Source: Hymenobacter wooponensis (lineage in GTDB: Bacteria > Bacteroidota > Bacteroidia > Cytophagales > Hymenobacteraceae). Taken from it: a stretch of DNA of 64,000 nucleotides. Both the position numbers and the translations under genes were made by a program. This document shows positions 25,673 through 32,716 of this stretch, piece by piece. Location of the stretch: assembly GCF_004745865.1 (NCBI RefSeq), contig NZ_SRKZ01000002.1, forward strand, positions 682,001 through 746,000, read 5' to 3'. Under the pieces are notes generated by a model that saw only the letters and a list, made by a program, of their open reading frames with translations, was not told where the DNA came from and did not search any database. How positions within the stretch are numbered: the stretch's first letter is position 1; each line of letters begins with the position of its first letter.

Positions 25673-25722
25673 AGGCGCAGGTATTCCCTGCCCTGTAGTT
25701 CGGGCAGAGAATACCTACGCCT
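25673..25722. repeat. Long inverted repeat between dcm and the sensor gene
   Basis: Near-perfect arms GGTATTCCCTGCCC (25680-25693) and GGGCAGAGAATACC (25702-25715) extend outward with AGGCG/CGCCT, about 21 bp per arm with three mismatches. It starts at the methyltransferase stop codon and lies 58 bases or more before the sensor start. There is no T run, so it could be an operator or an attenuator rather than a simple terminator. Confidence 0.7.
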
Positions 25723-27113
25723 TATACTGAAGCTGCGAGAACCTGCGGCTGGATAGTGGTCTGACGCTTCGAAGCCCTCTCCGGCTTGAACAACTCAGTC
25801 TGTTTCCCGGGCTTGTTGACTTTCTTAGCCGGTGTCTTCCTGACAGCCGCTGACTTCTCCTTTGGTGGTTGAAGCTTACAAAAAACGCCGTTGCCTTCGA
25901 GCATGTTCTTAACACGACGAGCTATTTCCTCAGCCAGAAGCGGAGGCACAGCATTACCTATCTGTTTGAAGGCCGCCGTGCGGGAACCCTCAAAGTAGTA
26001 GTCGTCAGGAAAGGATTGCAGTCTTGCAGCCTCCCTTACTGATAAGGAACGCCCCTGTTCTGCATACGGGTGAATATAGTAGTGTCCGTCCTTGTGAATG
26101 TGGGCCACTACCGTCTGAGACAAGGACAGGTCCTTGGCCACTACCTTGAAACGATCTTTAAATCCTTTCTTGTTCTTGTGGGTCTGCAGCTCCGGCGGTA
26201 GGTCTTCATACCGGAGGCGCTTTTGCTCTTTTTCCCAAAGGTCTATAACCAGCCGATAGATTCTGATATCGGACTCAAGATGAGGGCGGGCCAAGTGCTG
26301 CGACAACACATCCCAATGAACAGGGCGAATGTTCATGTCGCGCAGGTAGTTGGTAGGGGCTACAGTTTTGTACTCTGAGCTGGAGCCTCCTGGCTGAATA
26401 GCTGGCAAGTCACTCAGCAGATTGTCAACCTTATAGGCCTTCGGTTTAGTATTGAGACTAGGATAGCCTAATCCTGTGTTCTTCCTCCAACCTATGATGA
26501 TAAGACGCTCCCTGCTTTGCAGCACTCCATAATCACCGGCGTTGAATTTCCGAATACTCATTTCGTACCCGTACTTATCAACAATACGTCGGATGTTACG
26601 CAGGTGCTCCCCATTTTTAGCACTGAGCAGGCCTAGAACGTTTTCAAACACAAACATTCTAGGTTCATACTTGCGCAGATACTGCGCGTACTGTACGTAG
26701 AGAAAATTACGCGGATCAGTCTTCATCCCCTTCTTTCTCGCACGGCCGGCCACTGAGTAAGCCTGACAGGGAGGCCCTCCAATTATAAGATCTACTTTCT
26801 CCTCACCCAGCAGTTTGTCAATTCGGCCGAAGATTTCATCCTGCGTTTCAGCGCTGATGGGCAGATTCAATACAGAGTCCATTTGCTCCGGCGGCACGAA
26901 GCTGTAAAGTTTTTCAGATGAAATCTTGCCACGCAGATAATCCTTGTAATGACTGATTCCTTTATTGTCACGCAAATGATAGTAAGCAAGCCTAGTTTTC
27001 AGCGTTTTACAGGCATCAGCATCCATCTCCACGTGCGCAACGGGAGTAAACCCCGCACGGAGAAAACCCTCAGACAAGCCGCCAGCTCCGGCGAAAAGAT
27101 CAATATAATTCAT
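25722..27113 (-). CDS. DNA cytosine-5 methyltransferase (Dcm type)
   Basis: A 463-residue C5-cytosine methyltransferase. Motif I is MNYIDLFAGAGGLSEGF at the very start. Motif IV is GGPPCQAYS (catalytic Cys116), motif VI FVFENV (157-159), motif VIII QSRERL, and motif X QIGNAVPPLLAEEI. A variable target-recognition region lies between VIII and X, so the target cannot be read. The C-terminal 65 residues are a Lys/Arg-rich tail. It should mark host DNA so the linked nucleases spare it. It lies 74 bases after vsr. The ATG at 27113 is chosen because motif I starts right there; the frame opens at 27164. Confidence 0.93.
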   Translation of the reverse strand: MNYIDLFAGAGGLSEGFLRAGFTPVAHVEMDADACKTLKTRLAYYHLRDNKGISHYKDYLRGKISSEKLYSFVPPEQMDSVLNLPISAETQDEIFGRIDKLLGEEKVDLIIGGPPCQAYSVAGRARKKGMKTDPRNFLYVQYAQYLRKYEPRMFVFENVLGLLSAKNGEHLRNIRRIVDKYGYEMSIRKFNAGDYGVLQSRERLIIIGWRKNTGLGYPSLNTKPKAYKVDNLLSDLPAIQPGGSSSEYKTVAPTNYLRDMNIRPVHWDVLSQHLARPHLESDIRIYRLVIDLWEKEQKRLRYEDLPPELQTHKNKKGFKDRFKVVAKDLSLSQTVVAHIHKDGHYYIHPYAEQGRSLSVREAARLQSFPDDYYFEGSRTAAFKQIGNAVPPLLAEEIARRVKNMLEGNGVFCKLQPPKEKSAAVRKTPAKKVNKPGKQTELFKPERASKRQTTIQPQVLAASV

Positions 27114-27187
27114 TGTAGAACTTTGTCGCGTTTTCGCGCTATCCTGCGCGCTACGCGCGTGCAAGAAAGGAATAAATTCCTGTAATG

Positions 27188-27613
27188 CTAAAATGCCTGG
27201 CTTGTTATATTTGAAAAAAGTTCCGCCAGCGTTTGTTCACGCACCGCCGGTTTCAGTTCGCACTCCCAGACTGTCAGCACTTTCCAACCAGCTTCAGTCA
27301 GTCCGGCTTGCTGCCGCTCGTCGTTGACGACGTTGCGGCTGATTTTGTTCAGCCAGAACTCGGTGCGCGTTTTGGGCACTACGAAGTAGCGGCAACCCTC
27401 ATGACGGTGCCAGAAGCACCCTTGAACGAAGACGACCGTTTTGTATTTTGGCAGTACGAGGTCAGGCTTACCGGGCAGCCCCTTGTCGTGCAAACGGTAA
27501 CGCAGACCGCGAGCGTGGAGGTACTGGCGGACCAGCATTTCGGGTTTGGTATTCTTTCCTTTAATCTGCGACATGTTATAGCTGCGGGTAGCAGCCGAGT
27601 GTACATCTGCCAT
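27188..27613 (-). CDS. vsr: Very short patch repair endonuclease (Vsr)
   Basis: A 141-residue Vsr protein, which nicks next to T:G mismatches formed by deamination of 5-methylcytosine. The family signature is clear: RSYNMSQIKGKNTKPEMLVR, then GKPDLVLPKYKTVVFV (Asp51) and GCFWHRHEGC. As I recall the E. coli enzyme, residues 63-64 there are Thr-His; here they read Val-Gln, though other homologues vary at that site too. The first gene of the operon and companion of the methyltransferase, it implies that the methylation is active enough to need repair. Confidence 0.93.
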   Translation of the reverse strand: MADVHSAATRSYNMSQIKGKNTKPEMLVRQYLHARGLRYRLHDKGLPGKPDLVLPKYKTVVFVQGCFWHRHEGCRYFVVPKTRTEFWLNKISRNVVNDERQQAGLTEAGWKVLTVWECELKPAVREQTLAELFSNITSQAF

Positions 27614-27677
27614 ATAACTTACTTTTTCAAAGAGAAACGACTTTTGCAGGAAGAAGGTGCATCAAGGCACACTACGC

Positions 27678-28322
27678 TCATAAAGCCCCACCCTGCGCGG
27701 CACATGCATGTAGCAACCGTTGGTACTTCTTCCGGCCCTGGGCAAACAGAGCCGCATCGGCGCTGATGTCGAAAATCCAGACCTCATGCGGGGCCTTCTT
27801 CTGCACGCCGATAATCAGGAAGCGGTTGGCCTGCAGGGCATCTAGGTAGAGGGCGGCCTGGCGGTCGTAGTCGTACTGCTCAACGGTAGCCAGGAACTGC
27901 TCCCGGCTGCGGCAGCTGGTGGTTTTGAAGTCGATGAGGGTACGGCGGCGGCCGGCGGGGCTGACTACCAGCAGGTCGGGGCGCACCTTCACCCCTACTC
28001 CGGTTTCGGTGTGCACGGCGGTATGGGTCAGCTCGGCGGTGCCGCGGTACAGCAGGTCGCGGCAGTAGCGGTGGCGGCGCACGTGGCGGGCCAACTGCTC
28101 CAGCTCCTGCCAGGGACATTTGTCGGCGGTGCGGGCGTAGGTGCGGGGCTCCAGGGTGGCTGAGTGGAAGGCCGAGCCGTAGGCCAGAGCCTGGGGGTTG
28201 GGGTTGCGGAGCTGACCCAGCACCCGGGCTTTCAGCTCGGAGAGGTCGGTATTGGAAACGTGCGGCAGGGCGCGGTGCTGCTCCTGGGTGAGGCCGGGGT
28301 AGGTTTGAAGGCTGTGAAACAT
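27678..28322 (-). CDS. PD-(D/E)XK exonuclease-like protein (DUF3799/RecE-like)
   Basis: A 214-residue predicted nuclease of the RecB/RecE/Cas4 type. ALAYGSAFHSATLEP carries the motif-I His, VKVRPDLLVV the metal-binding Asp, TLIDFKTTS the D...K pair, and QYDYDRQAALYLDALQ the Q...Y motif of this nuclease group. This is the arrangement of phage exonucleases that work with annealing proteins. It ends the leftward operon from 31161 and lies 64 bases upstream of vsr, in the same direction, so read-through into the defence operon is possible. The start at 28322 (MFHSLQTYPGL) is favoured; 28343 is an alternative. Confidence 0.78.
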   Translation of the reverse strand: MFHSLQTYPGLTQEQHRALPHVSNTDLSELKARVLGQLRNPNPQALAYGSAFHSATLEPRTYARTADKCPWQELEQLARHVRRHRYCRDLLYRGTAELTHTAVHTETGVGVKVRPDLLVVSPAGRRRTLIDFKTTSCRSREQFLATVEQYDYDRQAALYLDALQANRFLIIGVQKKAPHEVWIFDISADAALFAQGRKKYQRLLHACAAQGGAL

Positions 28323-28367
28323 GGCTGTTAGGGTGTTGGGCACTTGGTTATGTTCTTCGCTGGGGGA

Positions 28368-28631
28368 TTATCGGTCCTCACAGATGAGAGCCAAGCGGTT
28401 CGGGTCGTCGGTGCGGTGTAGCCAGATGTGGGCGCCACCACAGCCTACCTGGTAAGCCGGGGCCGGGAAAAGCGCACGGATGGCCGGTGCCAGGGCGCGC
28501 ACATCGGGCATGGGGTCGGTGGCCTCTATAAGCTGGCCGAGCCGGGCCAGCAGATCGGCCTCCGTGGCATCGAGCGGGGCTTGCTCAATGCGGAGCTGGG
28601 GCAGCATGAGGGTGGTATGCAGCTGAGGCAT
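28368..28631 (-). CDS. Hypothetical protein, unknown
   Basis: An 87-residue protein in the leftward operon, between the exonuclease-like gene and the 228-residue gene. An acidic, helical N-terminal half (ATEADLLARLGQLIEATDPMPD) is followed by a short beta-rich end (YQVGCGGAHIWLHRTDDPNRLALI). No family is recognised. It is kept because spacing (45 and 58 bases), strand and composition match the operon. Confidence 0.55.
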   Translation of the reverse strand: MPQLHTTLMLPQLRIEQAPLDATEADLLARLGQLIEATDPMPDVRALAPAIRALFPAPAYQVGCGGAHIWLHRTDDPNRLALICEDR

Positions 28632-28689
28632 GGCGCGGGAATGGTAGCCGGCTCGGGCCCCCGCCTCCGGGGAAGCGGGGGCCGGGGCA

Positions 28690-29376
28690 TCAGGCGGCCT
28701 GCTGGGTTTCCTCTACTTCTTCTGTGGCGGCCTCTGCCTCTGTGGGCACGGTGTAGCCGTGCTGGATGCGCGCGTCGGCGACGCCGGTGTAGGTTTCCTG
28801 GCGCCAGATGGGAAAGTCGCGGGCAAACTCCTGGCGGGCCTGCACCTCGGCCGGGTCGGCGACTTCGTAGCTGAACTGCGCAATGAAGTAAGTGGCCTTC
28901 TTGCCGTCCTTGACGGTTTCCTTTTTCTCGGCCTGCACTTTTACTACCACGTCGGCCAGGGTCAGGTCGTCGTAGAACAGCGGCTCGATGAGGCGGTACA
29001 GGTTTTCGACGCTGTAGCCGTGGAACAGCACGGCGCAGATGGCGCCCTTCTCGTCGGCATAGAACAGCTCAGCCCAGAGCTTGCGGCCCATGTTCAGGAT
29101 ATTGTCGTGGAACACGCGCCAGGCCAGCGGGATAAAGCTGATGGCCGGACCCAAGGGCGTGGTGCCGTTGATGTTGAACTGACCGGCCTTGGCGTCGAAG
29201 CGGATTTGGCGTGGGTGGCCGGGCAGGTAGCGGAAGCGGCTGGTTTCCGTGACTTCGCCGCTGGCCTCGTCCACGGCGGCTGTGAGGTAGGCCCGGCTGG
29301 GCGTAACGGCCGGGGCCAGCTCGGCGGCGTGGATGATGGGTGCGGCGGGGGCGGTAGTGGTTTGCTTGGTTTTCAT
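28690..29376 (-). CDS. Hypothetical protein, possibly a recombination partner
   Basis: A 228-residue protein with a compact central region: RFRYLPGHPRQIRFDAKAGQFNINGTTPLGPAISFIPLAWRVF, then DEKGAICAVLFHGYSVENLYRL. The layout (short disordered start, globular core, acidic tail EVEETQQAA) recalls phage single-strand binding or accessory proteins, and the neighbour two genes downstream is a RecE-like nuclease. A RecT/SSB-type role would be consistent, but I see no diagnostic motif and offer it only as a possibility. Confidence 0.6.
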   Translation of the reverse strand: MKTKQTTTAPAAPIIHAAELAPAVTPSRAYLTAAVDEASGEVTETSRFRYLPGHPRQIRFDAKAGQFNINGTTPLGPAISFIPLAWRVFHDNILNMGRKLWAELFYADEKGAICAVLFHGYSVENLYRLIEPLFYDDLTLADVVVKVQAEKKETVKDGKKATYFIAQFSYEVADPAEVQARQEFARDFPIWRQETYTGVADARIQHGYTVPTEAEAATEEVEETQQAA

Positions 29377-29441
29377 GGAAGAAGGAATGAGAAATGAAAT
29401 GGGGGCCGGTTGTCGGCCCGGCCCCCGGTAGCCGTGTGCGG

Positions 29442-29636
29442 TCAGCCCTTGCGGGGGCTGGGGTGTTCGTGGCAGGTCTGGAAGTGGCGGCAGTCCCGGA
29501 TGGCTTCGCGCATGGCGGCGGCCCGGGTGGGCCGGTCGCCGTTGGCGGTGGTGGGGTAAAAAGGCTGGCGGGCTTGCCAGACAAAGCCGAAGCGCGGGCA
29601 GGGCCGCACCCAGGCGCGGAAGGTGGGCGCTTGCAT
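29442..29636 (-). CDS. Small hypothetical protein
   Basis: A 64-residue protein with a cysteine-containing pattern: PCPRFGFVWQARQPFYPTT near the middle and CRHFQTCHEH near the end. The cysteines and histidines could bind a metal. It lies 4 bases after the DUF3846-like gene, which supports it as real. No family is recognised. Confidence 0.5.
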   Translation of the reverse strand: MQAPTFRAWVRPCPRFGFVWQARQPFYPTTANGDRPTRAAAMREAIRDCRHFQTCHEHPSPRKG

Positions 29637-29640
29637 GGGC

Positions 29641-29955
29641 CTAGCGGAACTGCTTGTCGTGGCACAGAATCACGCGGCCCACAATGCTGTCCTGGCCGCG
29701 GGCCGCGGGCTGGTACTGGTACCACAGATAGGTAGCCAGCAGATTCAGGTAAGCCGGGTTGCGGAATTTGCCTTCGTCGTCGATGATGAGAATCAGCTCG
29801 TCGGTGAGGCGCACCACGTCCACGCGCTGGCACTGCAGCAGCTCGTACAGCTCGGCCAGCCGGAAGCTGCGGCCGTTGCGCGGGTGGATGGGCTGGGGCT
29901 CGGCGCTGTGCGGGTCGAGCAAATGGGGCTGGTAAGTCGTAGCGGTTGCGGGCAT
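29641..29955 (-). CDS. DUF3846-like protein
   Basis: A 104-residue protein. RSFRLAELYELLQCQRVDVVRLTDELILIIDDEGKFRNPAYLNLLATYL... and IVGRVILC follow the DUF3846 pattern: a leading strand with a leucine-rich helix, DDEGK, a conserved N-A-T-type stretch, then a final VGxV strand. This family is common on phages and mobile elements and has no firm function. The ATG at 29955 is used, since the longer frame to 30003 overlaps the upstream gene. Confidence 0.65.
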   Translation of the reverse strand: MPATATTYQPHLLDPHSAEPQPIHPRNGRSFRLAELYELLQCQRVDVVRLTDELILIIDDEGKFRNPAYLNLLATYLWYQYQPAARGQDSIVGRVILCHDKQFR

Positions 29956-29966
29956 GGGAATCAGGG

Positions 29967-30170
29967 TTATTCGTCTTCGGCATCCACCCACGTAAGCCGC
30001 CACCCGGCGGCACGCAATTCAGCCAGAACTTCCACGGCCAGGAACCGGACGCCTCGGGCGTTGCTGCTCCGCTCGTGGATGTATTCGGACGGGCTGGCAA
30101 AGCCCAGCGCCGAGGCAGCCCGGCCTACTGCGGCCTCAAAGACTGCGGCATGTTCTTTCACTGTTGACAT
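29967..30170 (-). CDS. Small hypothetical protein
   Basis: A 67-residue acidic/basic helical protein, MSTVKEHAAVFEAAVGRAASALGF... ending WRLTWVDAEDE. A longer frame extends upstream to 30485, but its extra residues are Arg/Pro/Gly-rich shadow sequence, so the ATG at 30170 is preferred. It stands 11 bases before the DUF3846-like gene. The function is unknown. Confidence 0.5.
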   Translation of the reverse strand: MSTVKEHAAVFEAAVGRAASALGFASPSEYIHERSSNARGVRFLAVEVLAELRAAGWRLTWVDAEDE

Positions 30171-30223
30171 CGTGGGGGTATTGAGGCCCGCGCCGCGGCG
30201 AGCTGGCGCGGGCCGGTGGTTGA

Positions 30224-30517
30224 TTATTTCAGGTCCCAGGGGTGGGGGTGGTAGTCGTCGGCCGGCGTGGGCAACTCGCCGTAGCGGTCGGCCGGGCGCA
30301 GGCGCAGCACGGGCGGCGCGTTCAGCGCATCGGCCGCAGCCTGGGCCTGCTCGTGGGTGGCGTAGGCGCCGGGGGCGGCCTCCTGCTGGTAGTGGCCGGG
30401 GCCGCCGGGCCGGGTGCCGGGCAGGGCCACATCGCGCACCACGGCCCAGCCCTTGTTGCCGGCGTACAGGCAGGCCGGGTGCCACCGGCCCGCCTGCGGG
30501 GTGCTACCAGCGGGCAT
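30224..30517 (-). CDS. Small hypothetical protein
   Basis: A 97-residue protein from the ATG at 30517. A compact core (HPACLYAGNKGWAVVRDVALPG) is followed by a helical AYATHEQAQAAADALNA and a His/Pro-rich end. The ATHEQAQAAADAL stretch resembles small proteins that pair a strand with an Ala-rich helix, but no family is certain. Its start overlaps the upstream gene by 14 bases. Confidence 0.45.
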   Translation of the reverse strand: MPAGSTPQAGRWHPACLYAGNKGWAVVRDVALPGTRPGGPGHYQQEAAPGAYATHEQAQAAADALNAPPVLRLRPADRYGELPTPADDYHPHPWDLK

Positions 30518-30797
30518 ACTGCCGGCGCAGGCGGTGGAGCTGCTCGCCTTCCGGACTGGCGTGGAAGGCTTCGCAGGCAGCCTTGTAGGCGGCGCGGGCC
30601 TCGCGCAGGCGTAGGATGGCGGCGCGGATGCGGGCGAAGCGGGCCGGCTGGCGGGGGTACTCCTCGCGCAAGGCGTACAGGGCGTGCCGGGCATCGAACA
30701 TCACCGACTGCGTGCGGGCCAGCTGCTGGCGTACGGTGGGCACCGGGGCCGCCCCCGATACGGGAGCGGCCGGCGCGGATAGCAGGGCGCTATGCAT
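30504..30797 (-). CDS. Small helical hypothetical protein
   Basis: A 97-residue protein from the ATG at 30797. Residues 20-97 are strongly helical and charged (TVRQQLARTQSVMFDARHALYALREEYP, RAAILRLREARAAYKAACEAF), probably a coiled coil. It overlaps the genes on both sides by 8 and 14 bases, a typical tight phage-like operon. The function is unknown. Confidence 0.45.
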   Translation of the reverse strand: MHSALLSAPAAPVSGAAPVPTVRQQLARTQSVMFDARHALYALREEYPRQPARFARIRAAILRLREARAAYKAACEAFHASPEGEQLHRLRRQYARW

Positions 30798-31161
30798 AGC
30801 GCAGGCGGGCGCAACGGTGGCGGAGGCAGCGGAAGGCGAAGCCAGGGCGGCGGAAGGGGCCACCGGCCAGCGCCTGGGCAGCGGCAGCCAAGGCTTGGGC
30901 GGCGTGGACCACGGCCAGCGCGCCCAGCAAACTAGGGGCGTGCTGGGCAGCCGCAAACGCCTGCACGGCGGCGGCAATGGCCTGGAAGGGGCACTCGGCC
31001 TGCCCCAGGTGGCAGGCGCGGCCGACGTGGTACGAGGCCGTGTACTGCGTGCGGGTGTAGCCCTCTGGGGCTACATAGTGGCTGATGGTGGCGAAATGGG
31101 CGGCGGCCGGACCGGACCAAGCAGCAGTAACGAGCTGCGAAAACTGCAAAGCGGTGAGCAT
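30790..31161 (-). CDS. Hypothetical protein, first gene of the leftward operon
   Basis: A 123-residue protein that starts after the AT-rich control region. The N-terminal part is ordinary (MLTALQFSQLVTAAWSG, then YVAPEGYTRTQYTASYHVGRACHLGQAECPFQAIAAAVQAF). The middle is an Ala-rich helix and the last 20 residues are Arg/Cys-rich. No family is recognised. It is the promoter-proximal gene of the chain running to 27678. Confidence 0.5.
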   Translation of the reverse strand: MLTALQFSQLVTAAWSGPAAAHFATISHYVAPEGYTRTQYTASYHVGRACHLGQAECPFQAIAAAVQAFAAAQHAPSLLGALAVVHAAQALAAAAQALAGGPFRRPGFAFRCLRHRCARLRYA

Positions 31162-31238
31162 GGGCTGTAGGTGTTAGCCGTGGGGTGCCCCGCGCCGTAG
31201 GCCTCCGGGCAAGGCAGGCAGCCGGGCCTTTCCCGACT

Positions 31239-31324
31239 TACTTGTATAAATATACAATAATAATTGGAATAACATGCAATATGATACAAGTATTTTTTGG
31301 CAATAACCCCTTGAAATACAAGTA
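31239..31324. promoter_or_regulatory. AT-rich control region with three ATACAAGTA boxes
   Basis: The nonamer ATACAAGTA occurs three times between the divergent genes at 31161 and 31344: inverted at 31239-31247, direct at 31284-31292 and direct at 31316-31324. Spacings are 45 and 32 bases. The region is far more AT-rich than its surroundings. This is what an operator set for a repressor of both directions would look like. Confidence 0.6.
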
Positions 31325-31343
31325 AATTTCAATATCTTATATC

Positions 31344-31700
31344 ATGGTAAAACACAAAATAATAGCAGTAGTAGGCAGCCGAAGCGTACGAAGCTGCACG
31401 GCCCTGCTGGCACGGCTGGCCGAACTGGCGCCGGCCGAAGTGGTAAGCGGCGGAGCGGCCGGCGTGGACCAGCTGGCCGCTGCCTGGGCCCGCGCCCACG
31501 GGGTGCCGCTGACAGAGCTGCGGCCGGATTATGCCGCCCACGGCCCCACGGCTGCGCCCCACGTGCGCAACGCCGAAATAGTGCGCCGCGCCGACTTGGT
31601 GCTGGTGGTGTGGGACGGCCGCAGCAAGGGCACGCTGAGCGCCCTGCGCGCCGCCCGCCGCCTGGGCCGCGCGGTGGAGCTGCTGCCCCTGGACGCCTGA
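31344..31700 (+). CDS. DUF2493/SLOG-family protein (YspA-like)
   Basis: A 118-residue Rossmann-type protein of the SLOG superfamily. It shows VVGSRSV at the start, VVSGGAAGVDQLAAAWARAHG, then AAHGPTAAPHVRNAEIVRRADLVLVVWDGRSKGT, matching the nucleotide-binding pattern GSR...GGA.GVD...RN..I...AD..L..WDG.S.GT. SLOG proteins bind nucleotides or nucleotide-derived signals; YspA-like ones are common on phages and islands with unknown ligand. It is divergent from the leftward operon across the ATACAAGTA region. Confidence 0.85.
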   Translation: MVKHKIIAVVGSRSVRSCTALLARLAELAPAEVVSGGAAGVDQLAAAWARAHGVPLTELRPDYAAHGPTAAPHVRNAEIVRRADLVLVVWDGRSKGTLSALRAARRLGRAVELLPLDA

Positions 31701-32223
31701 GCCGGGCCACCAGCGCACAGAGGGGCTGCCGGGCCCACCTGCCTGCCCTTAAAAGCTCAGGGGGTGTGGGGGTCTTCCCCCACTGAGGCTGCGTGCAACG
31801 CTCCTATGGGCGGGGGCTTAGGGGCGGGCCGACGGGGAGGCGCAGAGCAGCGGAGCCGGACCAGCGGCTGGCCCCGCGTGGTGGCTAGGATGACCGGCGG
31901 CCCGTTTTCAGGGCCGGTGGGCATGGATGGCGGCAAGAGGCACCGGCCGGTCGGAATGCAGCAGAGCGGAATGGAGCCGGCGGGTGCCGGCGCGGTGGCG
32001 AGGGGTCCGGGGAGGCCCCCGGTTAAACTAACCGGTGCGCAGCACACCGCTTTATTTGGCCTGCGTGGCCTGAACGCGCTTTACCTGGCAGCCGGCCCCG
32101 TTTCAGGGGCGGGCTGCGGCCTTATCAGGGGGAGCGGACGGGTGGCCCTGGCGGGGTGGCTGTGCGGGGCAGACAGGGCGGCCCGGCCGCGGGTGCGGGG
32201 GCAGAGCGTCTGAGGGCGTCGCC

Positions 32224-32340
32224 GGGTAGCAACAGAATCGGAAGGATGCAGCAGGGATGGTAGCCAAGCCGACGAAGGAGGCTGCCCGCAGGGCCGCAGC
32301 GAAGCGGAGTGGCGGACAGCCCGACCCGAAGGGGCTACCC
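32224..32340 (+). ncRNA. Possible structured RNA (weak candidate)
   Basis: GGGTAGC (32224-32230) can pair with GCTACCC (32334-32340), closing a GC-rich 117-base segment with several internal complementary stretches. It precedes the lysis-pair promoter. Direction and function are unknown. Confidence 0.2.
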
Positions 32341-32399
32341 AGAAAAATACCATACGCAACCAACTGCAACTGCTACAGCAGGTTGGGTGGCGGCTGACG

Positions 32400-32407
32400 T
32401 AGCTTTG
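32400..32407 (+). promoter_or_regulatory. Probable -7 box for the holin/endolysin pair
   Basis: TAGCTTTG fits TAnnTTTG and lies 36 bases before the ATG at 32444. A TTG is found a suitable distance upstream, near 32382. Confidence 0.5.
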
Positions 32408-32443
32408 TTGCAAATAAATACAAACATCAAACCATCCAACATC

Positions 32444-32716
32444 ATGTTCAGCAGCACAAAAGCCGGCCATATGGCGCATATTATGGCAACCGCACTTCTG
32501 GGCCAGGTAGCCAGCAACGAGCTGGTGCCGCCGGACCCCGACAAGATTGAGCAGTACGGGCATCTGGTGATTCAGGCGCTGGTGGCCATCGTGACCATCT
32601 GGGCCACGGTGCGCAAGGTCCTGCAGAAACCGGAGGCGGTCGTGAAGATTCCGGCGGAGGCCCTGCCGGCCGAAGTTCCACCGGCTGACCCTACCCGGCG
32701 TGGTGACGCTGACTAA
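32444..32716 (+). CDS. Small membrane protein, holin-like
   Basis: A 90-residue protein with one clear membrane helix (about residues 39-56, GHLVIQALVAIVTIWATV). A charged stretch (RKVLQKPE) and a Pro/Ala-rich tail follow. The N-terminal 30 residues also contain a weakly hydrophobic segment (MAHIMATALLGQV). Its stop overlaps the start of a peptidoglycan-peptidase gene by 17 bases, the usual layout of a phage holin-endolysin pair. The holin call rests on size, topology and neighbour, not on a family match. The ATG at 32444 is preferred to 32309. Confidence 0.55.
   Translation: MFSSTKAGHMAHIMATALLGQVASNELVPPDPDKIEQYGHLVIQALVAIVTIWATVRKVLQKPEAVVKIPAEALPAEVPPADPTRRGDAD

Larger units (their letters stand above)
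31701..32443. other. 743-base GC-rich stretch without a convincing gene
   Basis: No reading frame here has a plausible protein; the long frames are Arg/Pro/Gly-rich shadows. It holds a GTGGGGG/CCCCCAC hairpin (31767-31784) and a possible structured RNA (32224-32340, ends GGGTAGC and GCTACCC). It also holds the promoter of the holin-like gene (32400). It could contain a replication or transfer origin, but I see no iterated repeats to prove that. Confidence 0.5.

Noticed and set aside
13648..27613. BREX or DISARM system
   Set aside because: No PglZ phosphatase, BrxC/BrxL, DrmA/DrmB-like helicase pair or type I methylase; the content instead fits MORC/Z1/AIPR-type methylation neighbourhoods.
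29069..30100. 343-residue minus-strand frame across the DUF3846-like and neighbouring genes
   Set aside because: Its product is Pro/Arg/Ala/Gly low complexity. The shorter genes in the other frames overlap tidily and one matches DUF3846.
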